Shown here in pieces: positions 46,275 through 57,524 of a stretch of 64,000 nucleotides of DNA. The position numbers and the translations under genes were made by a program. How positions within the stretch are numbered: the first letter of the stretch is position 1; each line of letters opens with the position of its first letter. The stretch covers positions 6,724,001 through 6,788,000 of the forward strand of contig CM050454.1 of the NCBI GenBank assembly GCA_027563935.2, in the 5' to 3' direction. The DNA is from Costus lasius (Eukaryota; Streptophyta; Magnoliopsida; Zingiberales; Costaceae). Under the pieces are notes generated by a model, which was not told the DNA's origin, ran no database searches, and worked only from the letters and a program-made list of their open reading frames with translations.

Positions 46275-48287
46275 ATGGTGCAATATAACTTCAAGAAGAT
46301 CACAGTTGTTCCTTCTGGGAAGGATTTTATTGACATCATCCTTTCCCGCACTCAGCGTCAAACACCTACTGTCGTTCACAAAGGATATGCCATCTCCCGA
46401 CTCCGGCAGTTCTACATGCGCAAGGTGAAGTACACTCAGCAGAACTTCCATGAGAAGCTGTCTGCCATCATTGATGAATTCCCTCGATTGGATGACATAC
46501 ACCCCTTCTATGGAGATTTGCTCCATGTACTATACAACAAGGATCACTACAAGCTTGCACTTGGTCAGGTTAACACAGCTAGGAACATTATTGGGAAGAT
46601 CTCAAAAGACTATATTAGGTTGCTCAAGTATGGAGACTCGCTGTATCGATGTAAGAGTTTGAAGGTTGCTGCTCTAGGTCGTATGTGCACTGTTATAAAG
46701 CGCATCAGCCCTAGCTTGGCTTATTTGGAGCAGATACGACAGCATATGGCTAGGCTTCCTTCAATAGATCCAAATACACGCACCATTTTAATCTGTGGCT
46801 ATCCAAATGTGGGCAAGAGTTCTTTCATGAATAAAATCACTAGAGCTGATGTAGATGTCCAGCCGTATGCCTTCACTACCAAGTCTCTGTTCGTTGGGCA
46901 CACAGATTACAAATATCTACGTTACCAGGTGATTGACACTCCTGGTATTCTAGATCGACCATTCGAAGACAGGAATATCATAGAAATGTGCAGTATCACA
47001 GCTCTTGCACACTTAAAGGCTGCTGTCTTGTTCTTCCTAGATATATCCGGATCCTGTGGTTACAGTATAGGACAGCAGGCAGCTCTATTTCATAGCATCA
47101 AGTCTCTGTTCATGAACAAGCCACTCCTTGTTGTCTGCAACAAGATTGATCTGCAGCCATTGGATGGGCTCTCCGAGGAGGACATGAAATTGGTGATGGA
47201 GATGAAGGCCGAGGCCATGAAGTCTGTTGCAGCCCAGGGTGGGGATTCTAATGACGAGGGTGTCCTATTGACCATGAGTACCATGACAGATGATGGAGTT
47301 ATAGCTGTCAAGAATGCTGCTTGTGAGAGGCTTTTGAATCAGCGGGTAGAGATAAAGATGAAATCAAAAAAGGTAAAGGATTATCTGAACAGGTTTCATG
47401 TTGCAATTCCTAAGCCTCGGGATACGAAAGAGCGGCCTCCTTGTATTCCTCAAGCTATCCTGGAAGCTAGAGCAAAGAGTAACGAGGAGAATGAGAAGCG
47501 GAAGCTTGAGAAAGATCTTGAAGAGGAGAATGGTGGCGCTGGTGTATATTCTGCTAGCTTAAGAAAGCATTATATATTGGCTGATGAGGAATGGAAGGAG
47601 GATAGTATGCCAGAGATTCTTGATGGTCACAATGTGTATGATTTTGTTGATCCTGACATCTTGCAGAGGTTGGAGGAGTTGGAACGAGAAGAGGGTCTTC
47701 GTCTTGAAGCTGAGGAGGACAATGAAGATCTTGAGATGGATGGACAAGAATTGAACGAGGAAGAAAAAGCATTACTTGCTGAGATCAGGAGAAAAAAGAG
47801 TTTGCTGATTCAAGAGCATAGGATTAAGAAGAGCACTGCTGAGAGCCGGCCCATTGTACCCAGAAAGTTTGATAAAGACAAGAAATACACGACTGAGAGG
47901 ATGGGAAGAGAATTTTCTGCTATGGGAATGGACCCTTCTGCAGCAATCAATCGTGTTCGGAGGGGCCGTAAACGGGAGAGATCACTGAGCAGAGGTGGAG
48001 ATGACGAAGCCAGGGATATTGATGGACAGTCTAACAAGAAGCTGCGTGCACTGTCAAGATCAAGGTCAGCATCTAGGTCAAGGTCAAAATCAAGGCCACA
48101 CGGTGTAGTCACTCAACAAGAACAGTTAGATGACTCGACTAAGAAAGCAATCAAGATAGCCAGGAAGTCAGTGAAGATGAGGAACAAGGCTGCTCGCAAG
48201 GGAGAAGCTGATAGGGTAATACCAAACCTGAAGCCAAAGCATTTGTTCTCTGGAAAGCGCTCAATTGGGAAGAACCAAAGGCGTTAA
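46275..48287 (+). CDS. NOG1: Nucleolar GTP-binding protein 1 (NOG1)
   Basis: GTPase of the OBG/NOG family that binds pre-60S ribosomal particles in the nucleolus and is required for large-subunit maturation. A single uninterrupted frame of 670 residues matches the family length. The N-terminal NOG1 helical domain (1-165, MVQYNFKKITVVPSGKDF) is followed by the G domain: G1 GYPNVGKS (175-182), a threonine-bearing switch (AFTTKS, 199-204), G3 DTPG (221-224) and G4 NKID (289-292). The C-terminal half is charged, with an acidic stretch (about 470-510) and an arginine-serine run (SRSRSASRSRSKSR, about 598-611) before a lysine/arginine-rich end suited to nucleolar targeting and RNA contact. The start is the first Met in the conserved N-terminus. 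No transposon touches the coding region. Nearest neighbours are a hAT element upstream and a MITE 1.3 kb downstream. It looks functional. Confidence 0.97.
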   Translation: MVQYNFKKITVVPSGKDFIDIILSRTQRQTPTVVHKGYAISRLRQFYMRKVKYTQQNFHEKLSAIIDEFPRLDDIHPFYGDLLHVLYNKDHYKLALGQVNTARNIIGKISKDYIRLLKYGDSLYRCKSLKVAALGRMCTVIKRISPSLAYLEQIRQHMARLPSIDPNTRTILICGYPNVGKSSFMNKITRADVDVQPYAFTTKSLFVGHTDYKYLRYQVIDTPGILDRPFEDRNIIEMCSITALAHLKAAVLFFLDISGSCGYSIGQQAALFHSIKSLFMNKPLLVVCNKIDLQPLDGLSEEDMKLVMEMKAEAMKSVAAQGGDSNDEGVLLTMSTMTDDGVIAVKNAACERLLNQRVEIKMKSKKVKDYLNRFHVAIPKPRDTKERPPCIPQAILEARAKSNEENEKRKLEKDLEEENGGAGVYSASLRKHYILADEEWKEDSMPEILDGHNVYDFVDPDILQRLEELEREEGLRLEAEEDNEDLEMDGQELNEEEKALLAEIRRKKSLLIQEHRIKKSTAESRPIVPRKFDKDKKYTTERMGREFSAMGMDPSAAINRVRRGRKRERSLSRGGDDEARDIDGQSNKKLRALSRSRSASRSRSKSRPHGVVTQQEQLDDSTKKAIKIARKSVKMRNKAARKGEADRVIPNLKPKHLFSGKRSIGKNQRR

Positions 48288-49597
48288 TGACACAGTATGT
48301 TTGTCTTTCCTCTCATACGGTTTTGTTAGCCTATCAGCTTATTTGCTCACTCTTAAGAGTTACTGGAAAAATATTTCACTCGTTAAACTCAATTATGTTA
48401 TGTAATGGATGCAACTTCATTGTCTTAGTTATTTTGATCGAGCAGGGATGTCTGAGAAGAACCAGTATTATGTGGTTACAATTATTTTATTTTATTTTTT
48501 CTATTGCAGAGATGTTTTTTGGCTGATTTTTTTTTTTGCTTTCCATGGTTTGGAAACTTAATATTATTTTTCCTTTTGTTTCCATGATTTAGGACTCTAC
48601 GGGTTGGATGAATCAACCTTATTTTAGTTTTGACCAAAAAAATAATTTGCCTCTTCTAAATGAGCTGATCTTGGCATGTAGCGTTTAACAGTCTTATGGC
48701 ATTGTAGTTTGGGTTGAGATAAGTTAAGCTATGTAGGTAGTAGTGCATCAAGTCAAGCACAAGTATTGTTTTGATCAATTTAGACCATTCAGCATTTCAA
48801 GCATGTAGTCATTTCAATCAATTTCGGTTAATGATTCTATAACTCGATCTATTCCTGAGTGATCAACCCCCAAGAGCAAGTCTTAGACTCTTAGTTACTA
48901 AGTCACCTACAAAGTTAACATACCTATATCATGCTGTTTGCATGGTTCAATTGGTCACATCTTGAGTGGCTGAGCACTAGCTTCTTGTGTTCATTTGGAT
49001 TCCTCCTGAATAACCTAGTTGCCCTACCATCGTCCATCACTTGGGCGCCTCATGAGAAACCATGTCAGGTGCCTTCAACTCCCAAGTGATTAGTCTTTTT
49101 AAGTCTTATACTCACCACTAATGCTTGGACATATCGCAAGTGGATAGATAGCTCATGATATTAACACGTCACTAACATTATCAATTTCCTCATTGTAATA
49201 GTGGCCGTTCATTATCCAATGGGCACAACACAATCCAAGCTGACATCTCTAATACAGGAACCTATAAAAAGTAGGTTTGACAACGTAAGCCTATGGATAA
49301 AACAAGCTAAGCTACAAGCCCATCAAGACAATAATTCAAACACAAACCTTCATGAAAAACCTAAGATCGTCTCTCCCACGCATAATAAGAAAAGAACCCA
49401 TCATGAATGAGCCTTAAGAGTACGAGAGAGAGCCAAATGGCTATTTACATCTACCACATACTAGGGGCAGTACAGAGGTGATCTATGAGCGAGAGAACTT
49501 GACACTATGCTTATATTACACATAAAAGGCAATAAAATACAACTAAATTATGAATTTGTGCGCTTGGCCAATGCACACACAGAAGCACGCCAGACAC
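48288..49597. other. NOG1 3' untranslated region and spacer
   Basis: T-rich sequence after the TAA is consistent with a 3' UTR. Beyond about 48600 there is no recognisable gene. A 69-codon frame at 49201-49410 lacks family features. Confidence 0.4.
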
Positions 49598-49600
49598 TAA

Positions 49601-50015
49601 GAGCCTGTTTGGTCCCATTGTTAATAGCTTTATAACTGTACTAAACTGCGTTGTACTGTACTGTACTGTTAAAATTTATAAGATGTTTGGTTTATAACTT
49701 TTTAACTGCTGTCAAAATTTAAAATAATAAATAAATATATTTTTTAAAATTATTTAAAATAATAATATATTTTATTTTCCTTTAGTATTAAAATTTTAAA
49801 TTATTTAAAATAATAATACCTAAAATTTTAAATAAAATTATGTAAATTACTTTTTTAGAGAAGCAGAAGTTGTAAAAGCATCAAAGTAGCTTTCACAACT
49901 TCTACTTTTTTGCTGTTTTTTTTCTGCTTCTACTTTCAATTACCAAACAGTTTTCTAATTGCTTTCTACTTAAAAGCTGATTAAAATCAACTTCAAAGCA
50001 GGGCCAAACAGGTAT
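49601..50015. mobile_element. Tourist/PIF-Harbinger-like MITE, 415 bp
   Basis: The left end GAGCCTGTTTGGTCCC and the reverse-complemented right end ATACCTGTTTGGCCC share CCTGTTTGG. Flanked by TAA at 49598-49600 and 50016-50018, the 3-bp duplication typical of PIF/Harbinger. The AT-rich core has 'agcagaagt..cttctac' palindromic stretches. Confidence 0.65.
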
Positions 50016-50018
50016 TAA

Positions 50019-51929
50019 ATCAACTACACATTAACATGTTCTACAAAGTGTTCGTGCTTATTTACACATATCCGAATCAAATATCTAATATGTTTTCATG
50101 CGCATATTAAATAGGCACATAATTCCCCTTGAGCATGAGTCCCACAATGTACCTTAGAAAGGAAAAAAAAAGAGATAGCTTCGCACATTCTTTACACAAA
50201 ATGCTATAATTAGTGGCTTAAACAGACGAAAAAAACATGTAAATGCATCGAACAACTAGTTTTGTTCAATAACTAAATTAATTATAGTCTTGATCAACAA
50301 AACAATGATTGCGTATATTATATATATATTGGATATATTCATTTGAATCTATATAAAGTCTAGAGTGTGAGCAATTGTCCTTATTGCCCTCTAGAATAGT
50401 ACAAACATTTCAAGAAAAATATTGTTCCTCTATTAATATAAGAAAATATTTTAAAAAACTTAATTTTATTTGGATTCTAGATTTGTCACTGCTTTTTGGG
50501 AAGCACAAAACACTTGGGTTTCTTGTTTTGACTTGGTGTTTATTGTTAGCTTCTCTAATTCAAGCCATTGTTTTGTTTGTCAAAACATATGGTACGATGT
50601 GAAGCTAGGACGACGATTGAAATGGAAAGCTCACCAAACGCATTGTGTTAATTGTCATTGACTCCCACTAAATATACATTTTAGATGCGTGGCTACATCA
50701 ATTATGCATTCATTCAATTCAAACAAAGGTGAGAAATGATTCGTTTACCATGTTTGTGTTTAAATTAAAGTCAATGTACTTTTTTTAGGTAGGCAAGTAA
50801 AGTAATAAAGACGGGATTCAATCATAAATCTATTCATTAGACTTTTTTCCTTCATATTGATGTGCTATGACTTTATGTATAATAACACTAATGATGATGC
50901 TTGTTATGCAATAAGTCTTCTAATTTATAAATTGACAAATTATATTAAATTAATATTTCCACCACAAAATCAATGAAAAGATACAAAGCACACAAATTTA
51001 TACAGTAGAAATGAGCAATTTTCACTAATGAGTTCGAAGAGTGCAATATATGCAAGAATCAAAATATCATGAACATATGATATCTCTTAAACACAATACA
51101 AAATACCTCAAAGGAGTCTCTTTACTAATGCTCACAAAGAGGTAGAATAAATATTATGTCTGCAAATTACTTCCACATCAAAACAAATGTGTGGAGAGGA
51201 AGAGGAAGGAGATACAAGTGCCTCCTTGATGAAATTCATAATAAAAGACCATAAATTCACAATAATAGCTTTCTACTCATAAAAGACTATTTGATGGATT
51301 TGTGGGTTAGCGGATTTGCTTCTTAATAAATCGCAATGTAAAAATTAAGTCAAATATAACAATGCTTATATAGGTTTTCCAAGTTATTTGAGCTCAATTA
51401 TGGTTTGGTTGCTTTTATGAGGATGAATCGATATCTTGGTTCATATTTCTTTCCTAGCAACATATAATATGAGGAATATAAGATGGGTGTTTTCTCTTCT
51501 ATACTTCAACCAATAATCTCACATGACAAAAATGAATTAAAGATGCGATGTGACTAGCAAGATTGCTTGCCTTCTCTTTTGTGCTTGGTGGTCCTTATAT
51601 TAATCCCCTAGAGGGTTTGTTGACAAGTCTCGATGGTAGGACACACAAAATAATTTTAAGGCATTTCCCTTTCTATCAACTAAATGGGAAACAATGAAAT
51701 TGGAAGGTCAATCCATCTTTACCAAAGTAACAAAGCCACATTAGAGTTCGATCACCTTAGATGACAAATTTGAGCATCATTACAATGGCACTAAAGGTAA
51801 GAGTCACTACTATGAATTTTCATCCACATAATCACTCACCTTCTTCCATAGCTCATGCATCACCTACTATACTAGTTGTCAAGAAAAGTCTCATACATTT
51901 AGGGTTTAAAGGCCCAATCCACATCCCAT
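50019..51929. other. Intergenic, no gene recognised
   Basis: AT-rich sequence with only short frames on either strand. No transposon termini or coding similarity recognised. Confidence 0.4.
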
Positions 51930-51934
51930 GGGGT

Positions 51935-53619
51935 TGTAGGAACCCCTAATTATAGGGGAGAAACCCTAAACTTGCAATTCTAACAAGCTTTGCGGAAAAA
52001 GGGTTTCAAGATCGCATATGAATCTATAAGATCAACTTATGTTATGAAAAGGAATCATACCAACGCCATGGATTTGGAAGTCGGTTTGGAAGAAGAGATC
52101 AAACTAGGTCTCCTCCACAAGCCCACACACAAGATGAAGATGCTCACTTCCTTGAGATCTCTTGTGCTAGCAAGACCCTCAAGCCTTCTTGTCGAATGGA
52201 AGGGGATGATGAATCTCCTTGTTGCCGAGAGCTTCACTTGCCTAGCCTCTCCTTCTCGTCGTCAACCACACCTCAACGAAATTGTCCAAGGCGTTCAAGA
52301 GAAGAGCACAAACGCTTATGCGTTTAGGCGTTTTTTTGTGAAACCGGCCATGATGACTTTCCATAAATGGAAGCTCATCATGCCATGCGCTCAAGCCAAC
52401 CTCAAACGCATTTGAGCATTGAACCATGCGTTCACAATTGTGAACCGGTTCAAGCTAAACCGTTTCAATCGACTTTGGTTCATGAACCAAACCGAAATGG
52501 CTCAAGCCATGTGGTCTAGACCATATTGAACCCCAAGGCTCATGATCTAACCGTTCATCACCTGATGCCCCTGATCTCTTCGATCTAGCATCATCTCTCT
52601 CGATCCAAGCTTACCGATCTCAAGCCCTAATCAATCAAACATGATCAGGCTAGATCTCACTTACAATCAGAGATTAAATCCCCTTAAACTGAACCCAAAG
52701 AATTCAGTCCACACGATCTGACTCAAGTAAGCCATATCATCATATTGTGCGACCCTGAGGGTTTCCTCTAAATGTCGGTAACGATAACTTACGTTATCAC
52801 GATCAGTGAGGGGTATCTAGCAACACATCACTGTCTCCCGATATAAAGGAAAGAGTCTTCCAAGACTACTCCCAAACCAAGGCACAAGTGTGACTCTATT
52901 CACAAGGCATACATTTATCCTTTGCCACTGGATGTTCTTATTGGACAAGCATGTCAAGCTTGTAACTCCAACACGATGAGCATGATTAGATCAGATGAAC
53001 ATAGTCATCTGGGTATGGCCATACACTTCCTCAATCATCTCATATAAAGGGGGCCCCTTTAGAACATCACACTCCTTAAACAAGGATACGGCAATCCTTT
53101 ATCTATCACAAGTGCCCTAACCTGACTCAAGCTCACCATCCAAGATAGTCTATAATCATTATGTTTCAAATGATATTGAACTACCTCAAGACAGTGACAA
53201 TCATCATTTAGAAACACAAGTGATCTCAAGTCAGAGGACATGTGCCACTTGCTGCTTACAAGGATCATTCACATTGTGACAAGCAATGGAATATCCCAGT
53301 AGGGTCTGTCCAGTACATCCAATGTACCCATGAGTCTACGTCTTATTCCATGCTCGAAGCATCCTATAAGATTAGCACTCATATTAGTCTCCATCATATC
53401 AAGGCTGTCTCATGTTCACCAAGATATCTCGACTAAGGACATACAGCCTGTCAGCCTAGCTGAACAGCTTTGAGACATTATTCAGAAGCACACTCATTGC
53501 AGCAGACAAGGTAACAACCTGAATAATAACCATGCCTTTCATAAACATAAGAGTTTATTACATAATACTTTTACAATCCCAAAGGCCTCAAACATTAGCC
53601 TTAAGGGCATACTCCAACA
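51935..53619 (-). repeat. Copia 3' LTR (1685 bp)
   Basis: Starts TGTAGGAACCCC and ends CATACTCCAACA on the + strand. Adjacent on its right (53620-53632) is the polypurine tract, AAGTGGGAGAT on the - strand. Open frames inside (for example 51990-52415) recur in the other LTR only because the LTRs match. Confidence 0.97.
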
Positions 53620-53639
53620 ATCTCCCACTTGCACTTAAT

Positions 53640-56600
53640 CTAATGGTTGAGAAATCTCAAACCCATATTATTACAGTGCTTCTCATGCTTCTGCTGCGCC
53701 AGAGGCTTGGTAAGCGGGTCTGCCAGATTGTCATCTGTATGAACCTTGCAAATCTTGATCTCGCCACGATCAATGATCTCCCGGATCAAGTGAAACCGTC
53801 TCTGTATGTGCTTGGACTTCTGGTGCGACCGCGGTTCCTTTGCTTGTGCTATAGCTCCAGTGTTATCACAAAAGATAACCAAAGGATCTGCACTCGAAGG
53901 AACGACACCAAGTTCTCTCACGAACTTACGAATCCACACTGCCTCCTTGGATGCTTCCGAGGCTGCAACATACTCGGCTTCTGTTGTGGAATCAGCAACA
54001 GTTGACTGTTTGAAACTTTTCCACACCACTGCTCCACCATTCAAGCTAAAAACATAGCCTGATTGCGATCGGAAATCATCCTGGTCCGACTGGAACGAAG
54101 CGTCAGTATATCCCTCTATACTGAGTTCTTCCTGACCACCATATATCAAGAACATATCTTTGGTCCTCCGCAGATATTTTAAAATGTTCTTGACTGCAAT
54201 CCAGTGCGCCAAACCTGGATTACTTTGGAATCGACTGGTCACGCTTAACCCGTAAGCGACGTCTGGGCGAGTACACAACATCGCATACATAATGGACCCA
54301 ATAGCCGAAGCATAAGGCGTATTGTCCATTTCATCTTTCTCAGTCTGTGTTTGTGGACACTGACTCTTCGAAAGATTCAGACCATGTCTGACTGGAAGAT
54401 ATCCACGTTTAGAATTCTCTAAATGGAATCTCTCCAGGACTTTATCGATGTAAGTACTCTGGCACAGCCCGAGAAGCCTCTTAGATCTATCCCGGTAGAT
54501 CTTCACACCTAGTACATAGGCTGCTTCTCCTAGATCTTTCATCTGAAAACATTTTCCTAACCATGCCTTAACAGCATGCAGTTCAGGAATATCGTTTCCA
54601 ATGATCAAGATATCATCGACGTAGAGGATTAGGAATGTAATCACGCTCCCACTAAACCTCTTATATACACACGGGTCATCCTCGTTCTTGATGAAACCAA
54701 ACTCAGAGATTGATTCATCAAAACGAATATTCCAGCTTCTTGATGCTTGTTTCAGTCCATGAATGGACTTCTTTAACTTACATATTTTATGACGATCTGA
54801 TGGATTAGTGAAACCTTCCGGTTGTGTCATATACACATCCTCATCCAGATTTCCATTAAGGAAAGCTGTTTTCACATCCATCTGCCAGATCTCATAATCG
54901 TAATATGCAGCTATCGCGAAAAGAATCCGAATAGACTTAAACATGGCTACAGGTGAGAAAGTTTCATCATAATCTATCCCGTAGATTTGTTTGAAACCTT
55001 TCGCAACTAGCCTGCCTTTATAGGTAACCACGTTACCATCCATGTCAATCTTCTTCTTGAAGATCCATTTACAGCCTATAGGGATTACTCCCGGAGGCGG
55101 ATCAACCAAATCCCAGACTTGGTTATCTGACATGGAGTCCATCTCGGCTCGCATAGCATCAAGCCATCTAGCTGACTCCGGTCCACTGACCGCATCCGCA
55201 TAAGTTAGGGGTTCATCATTATCAATGATGTAGACTCCGTCATAGCGCTCAGGCTGTCGACGGATCCTACCCGATCTTCGCGGTTCCCGTGATATCTGAG
55301 CCTCAGGTTGTCCAATAACCTGCTCTACCGGCTCAGGCACATCCAACTCTGCTTGACTACTTTGTCCTTCCTCTGGATTCTCATCCAGCTTTATTTCTCT
55401 CCCACTGGCCTCTTGCAGAATAAATTCCTTCTCAAGAAATACGGCCGTCCGAGCAACAAATACCTTGTTCTCCTTGGGATCGTAGAAATAATAACCCTCA
55501 GTTTCCTTAGGGTAACCGACAAAGATGCATTTGTCAGATCTGCTCTCTAGTTTCCCAGAGGCGAGCTTTTTGACATAAGCCTCGCAACCCCAGATCCTGA
55601 TAAATGTCAAGCTAGGCTGTTTCCCATACCATAACTCATATGGCGTCTTTAAAACTGCCTTGGATGGCACTCGGTTTAGTACCTTTGCAGCTGTTTCCAG
55701 TGCAAAACCCCAAAAGGAGTATGGAAGAGTAGCCTGACTCATCATAGAACGAACCATATCAAGTAACGTTCTATTTCTCCTCTCGGACACACCATTCCAT
55801 TGCGGTGTTCCTGGCGGAGTGAGCTGTGAGATAATCCCACACTCTTTCAGATAGTCAGTAAACGCATGACTCAGGTATTCACCACCTCGATCTGAACGAA
55901 GTGCCTTGATATTTCGGCCTAGCTGATTTTGTACTTCATTTTTGAACTCTTTGAACTTGTCAAAAGATTCACTTTTATGTCTCATTAAATAGACATATCC
56001 ATACCTACTGAAATCATCAGTAAAGGTAATGAAGTACTGATAGCCACCTCTGGCATGTTTACCAAAAGGCCCACACACATCACTGTGTATTAGGTCCAGT
56101 AAACCTGAAGCCCTTTGACCTTTGTGAGGAAAAGGAGACTTCGTCATTTTACCCATCAAACAAGCTTTGCATGTATCAATCTCCTCATAGGAAAATGATC
56201 CCAGCAGTCCATGATCATGCAACCGCTTAATGCGCTTCTCGTTTATATGGCCTAAACGACTATGCCATAACAAGGTGCTGTCATCAGCATACTTGGCTTT
56301 CTTATTATCAATATTTTGTATAGAATTGTCCATGTCCAACATGTATAACCCTTTGTTAATTGAACCAGTTGCATACACTATATTATCACGAGATAAAACA
56401 CACTTTGAAATCTTGCATTCAAAGGCAAATCCTTTCCTGACAAGAGCAGGAATAGAGATAATATTCTTTGTGATACTTGGTACAAAATAACAATTGTTTA
56501 ATTCTAATACAATGCCAGATGGTAAAGAAATGAAATAGTCTCCTACAGCAACAGCAGCAACCCGTGCCCCGTTTCCAACGCGTAGGTCTACCTCATGCTG

Positions 56601-57524
56601 TCCCACCTGCCTTCTTCTCTTGAGTTCCTGTACATTTGAACAAATGTGAACTCCACATGCAGTGTCCAACACCCATGATATAGAAGAAGATGAAAACATG
56701 ACCTCAGTCACATATATACCTGAGCCAGAAGCGATGCTTCCCCTCTTATCTCCTTGGAGCGCTTTACAGTCCTTTTTCCAGTGACCCAGCTGGCCACAGT
56801 GGAAACACCTGTTGTCCTTCGACCGCTTCACCTTCTGTTTCAGGGCCTTGCTGTAATTCTTGACAGGGGCCTTGCCCTTCTTCCCCTTCTTCTTGTTCCT
56901 AAAAGGAACCATCAAGACAGAGGTTGAAGGCTTACCCTTCAGAGTTTCCTCAGTTGTCAAGAGCATATTCAGCAGCTCTGCCGGCGTACAATCGATCTTG
57001 TTCATATTAAAGTTAATGATGAACGCATCGAAAGAAGGCGGAAGAGACTGCAGAATAATGTCCACAGCAAGCTCCTGGTTGATGGTATGCCCCAGTTTCT
57101 CCAGAGCCTCCTTGTGCCCAATCATCTTGAGCACGTGAGCTCCCACTGGGCTCCCCTCAGCCAGTTTGCTCTGAAAGAAGAGCTTCGTCAGATTATAGCG
57201 TTCAGTCCTCGCCTGTGCAGCATACAGCATCTTGAGGTTCGCTATAATTTCTATAGCCGACATGTCCTCATGCTGACGCTGCAGCGGTGGCGTCATAGAC
57301 GCTAGCATCAGGCAAGCGACATCAATGCTATCATTGACGTGCTTTTCGTAGGCATCCCGAACCGCCCTTGCGGCGTTCGGAGCGGGCTGCGGCGGTATCG
57401 CCGTCTCGAGGACATACAGTTTCCTCTCTGCCTTAAGAACAATCTTAAGGTGTCCGAACCAGTCAGAGAAGTTCGGCCCAGCAAACTTCTCCCTTTCCAG
57501 TAGGGATCGCACATTGAAGCTCAT
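53640..57524 (-). CDS. Copia Gag-Pol polyprotein, intact (1294 aa)
   Basis: Single open frame coding for all functions of copia replication. Gag core (about 1-200), CCHC knuckle CFHCGQLGHWKKDC (240-253), aspartic protease WVLDTACG (about 284-291), integrase zinc-binding HSRLGH..CKACL (421-456) with catalytic D482, D545 and E581, reverse transcriptase with YVDD (968-971), RNase H with D1141, about E1182 and D1220, and an ending DNLADPLTKPL tail. Start at the first Met (MSFNVRSLLEREKF). No stop or frameshift. Oddity: the protease shows D-T-A where most aspartic proteases have D-T/S-G. Cleavage into mature proteins is expected from the family, not seen. Confidence 0.96.
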   Translation of the reverse strand: MSFNVRSLLEREKFAGPNFSDWFGHLKIVLKAERKLYVLETAIPPQPAPNAARAVRDAYEKHVNDSIDVACLMLASMTPPLQRQHEDMSAIEIIANLKMLYAAQARTERYNLTKLFFQSKLAEGSPVGAHVLKMIGHKEALEKLGHTINQELAVDIILQSLPPSFDAFIINFNMNKIDCTPAELLNMLLTTEETLKGKPSTSVLMVPFRNKKKGKKGKAPVKNYSKALKQKVKRSKDNRCFHCGQLGHWKKDCKALQGDKRGSIASGSGIYVTEVMFSSSSISWVLDTACGVHICSNVQELKRRRQVGQHEVDLRVGNGARVAAVAVGDYFISLPSGIVLELNNCYFVPSITKNIISIPALVRKGFAFECKISKCVLSRDNIVYATGSINKGLYMLDMDNSIQNIDNKKAKYADDSTLLWHSRLGHINEKRIKRLHDHGLLGSFSYEEIDTCKACLMGKMTKSPFPHKGQRASGLLDLIHSDVCGPFGKHARGGYQYFITFTDDFSRYGYVYLMRHKSESFDKFKEFKNEVQNQLGRNIKALRSDRGGEYLSHAFTDYLKECGIISQLTPPGTPQWNGVSERRNRTLLDMVRSMMSQATLPYSFWGFALETAAKVLNRVPSKAVLKTPYELWYGKQPSLTFIRIWGCEAYVKKLASGKLESRSDKCIFVGYPKETEGYYFYDPKENKVFVARTAVFLEKEFILQEASGREIKLDENPEEGQSSQAELDVPEPVEQVIGQPEAQISREPRRSGRIRRQPERYDGVYIIDNDEPLTYADAVSGPESARWLDAMRAEMDSMSDNQVWDLVDPPPGVIPIGCKWIFKKKIDMDGNVVTYKGRLVAKGFKQIYGIDYDETFSPVAMFKSIRILFAIAAYYDYEIWQMDVKTAFLNGNLDEDVYMTQPEGFTNPSDRHKICKLKKSIHGLKQASRSWNIRFDESISEFGFIKNEDDPCVYKRFSGSVITFLILYVDDILIIGNDIPELHAVKAWLGKCFQMKDLGEAAYVLGVKIYRDRSKRLLGLCQSTYIDKVLERFHLENSKRGYLPVRHGLNLSKSQCPQTQTEKDEMDNTPYASAIGSIMYAMLCTRPDVAYGLSVTSRFQSNPGLAHWIAVKNILKYLRRTKDMFLIYGGQEELSIEGYTDASFQSDQDDFRSQSGYVFSLNGGAVVWKSFKQSTVADSTTEAEYVAASEASKEAVWIRKFVRELGVVPSSADPLVIFCDNTGAIAQAKEPRSHQKSKHIQRRFHLIREIIDRGEIKICKVHTDDNLADPLTKPLAQQKHEKHCNNMGLRFLNH

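Noticed and set aside
51990..52415. 141-codon frame in the copia LTR, identical at 59483-59908
   Set aside because: Repeated only because the LTRs match. It has no recognisable domain and lies antisense to the element.
52921..53436. Short frames in the copia LTR suggesting a host gene fragment
   Set aside because: No family recognised and fully inside the repeated LTR.
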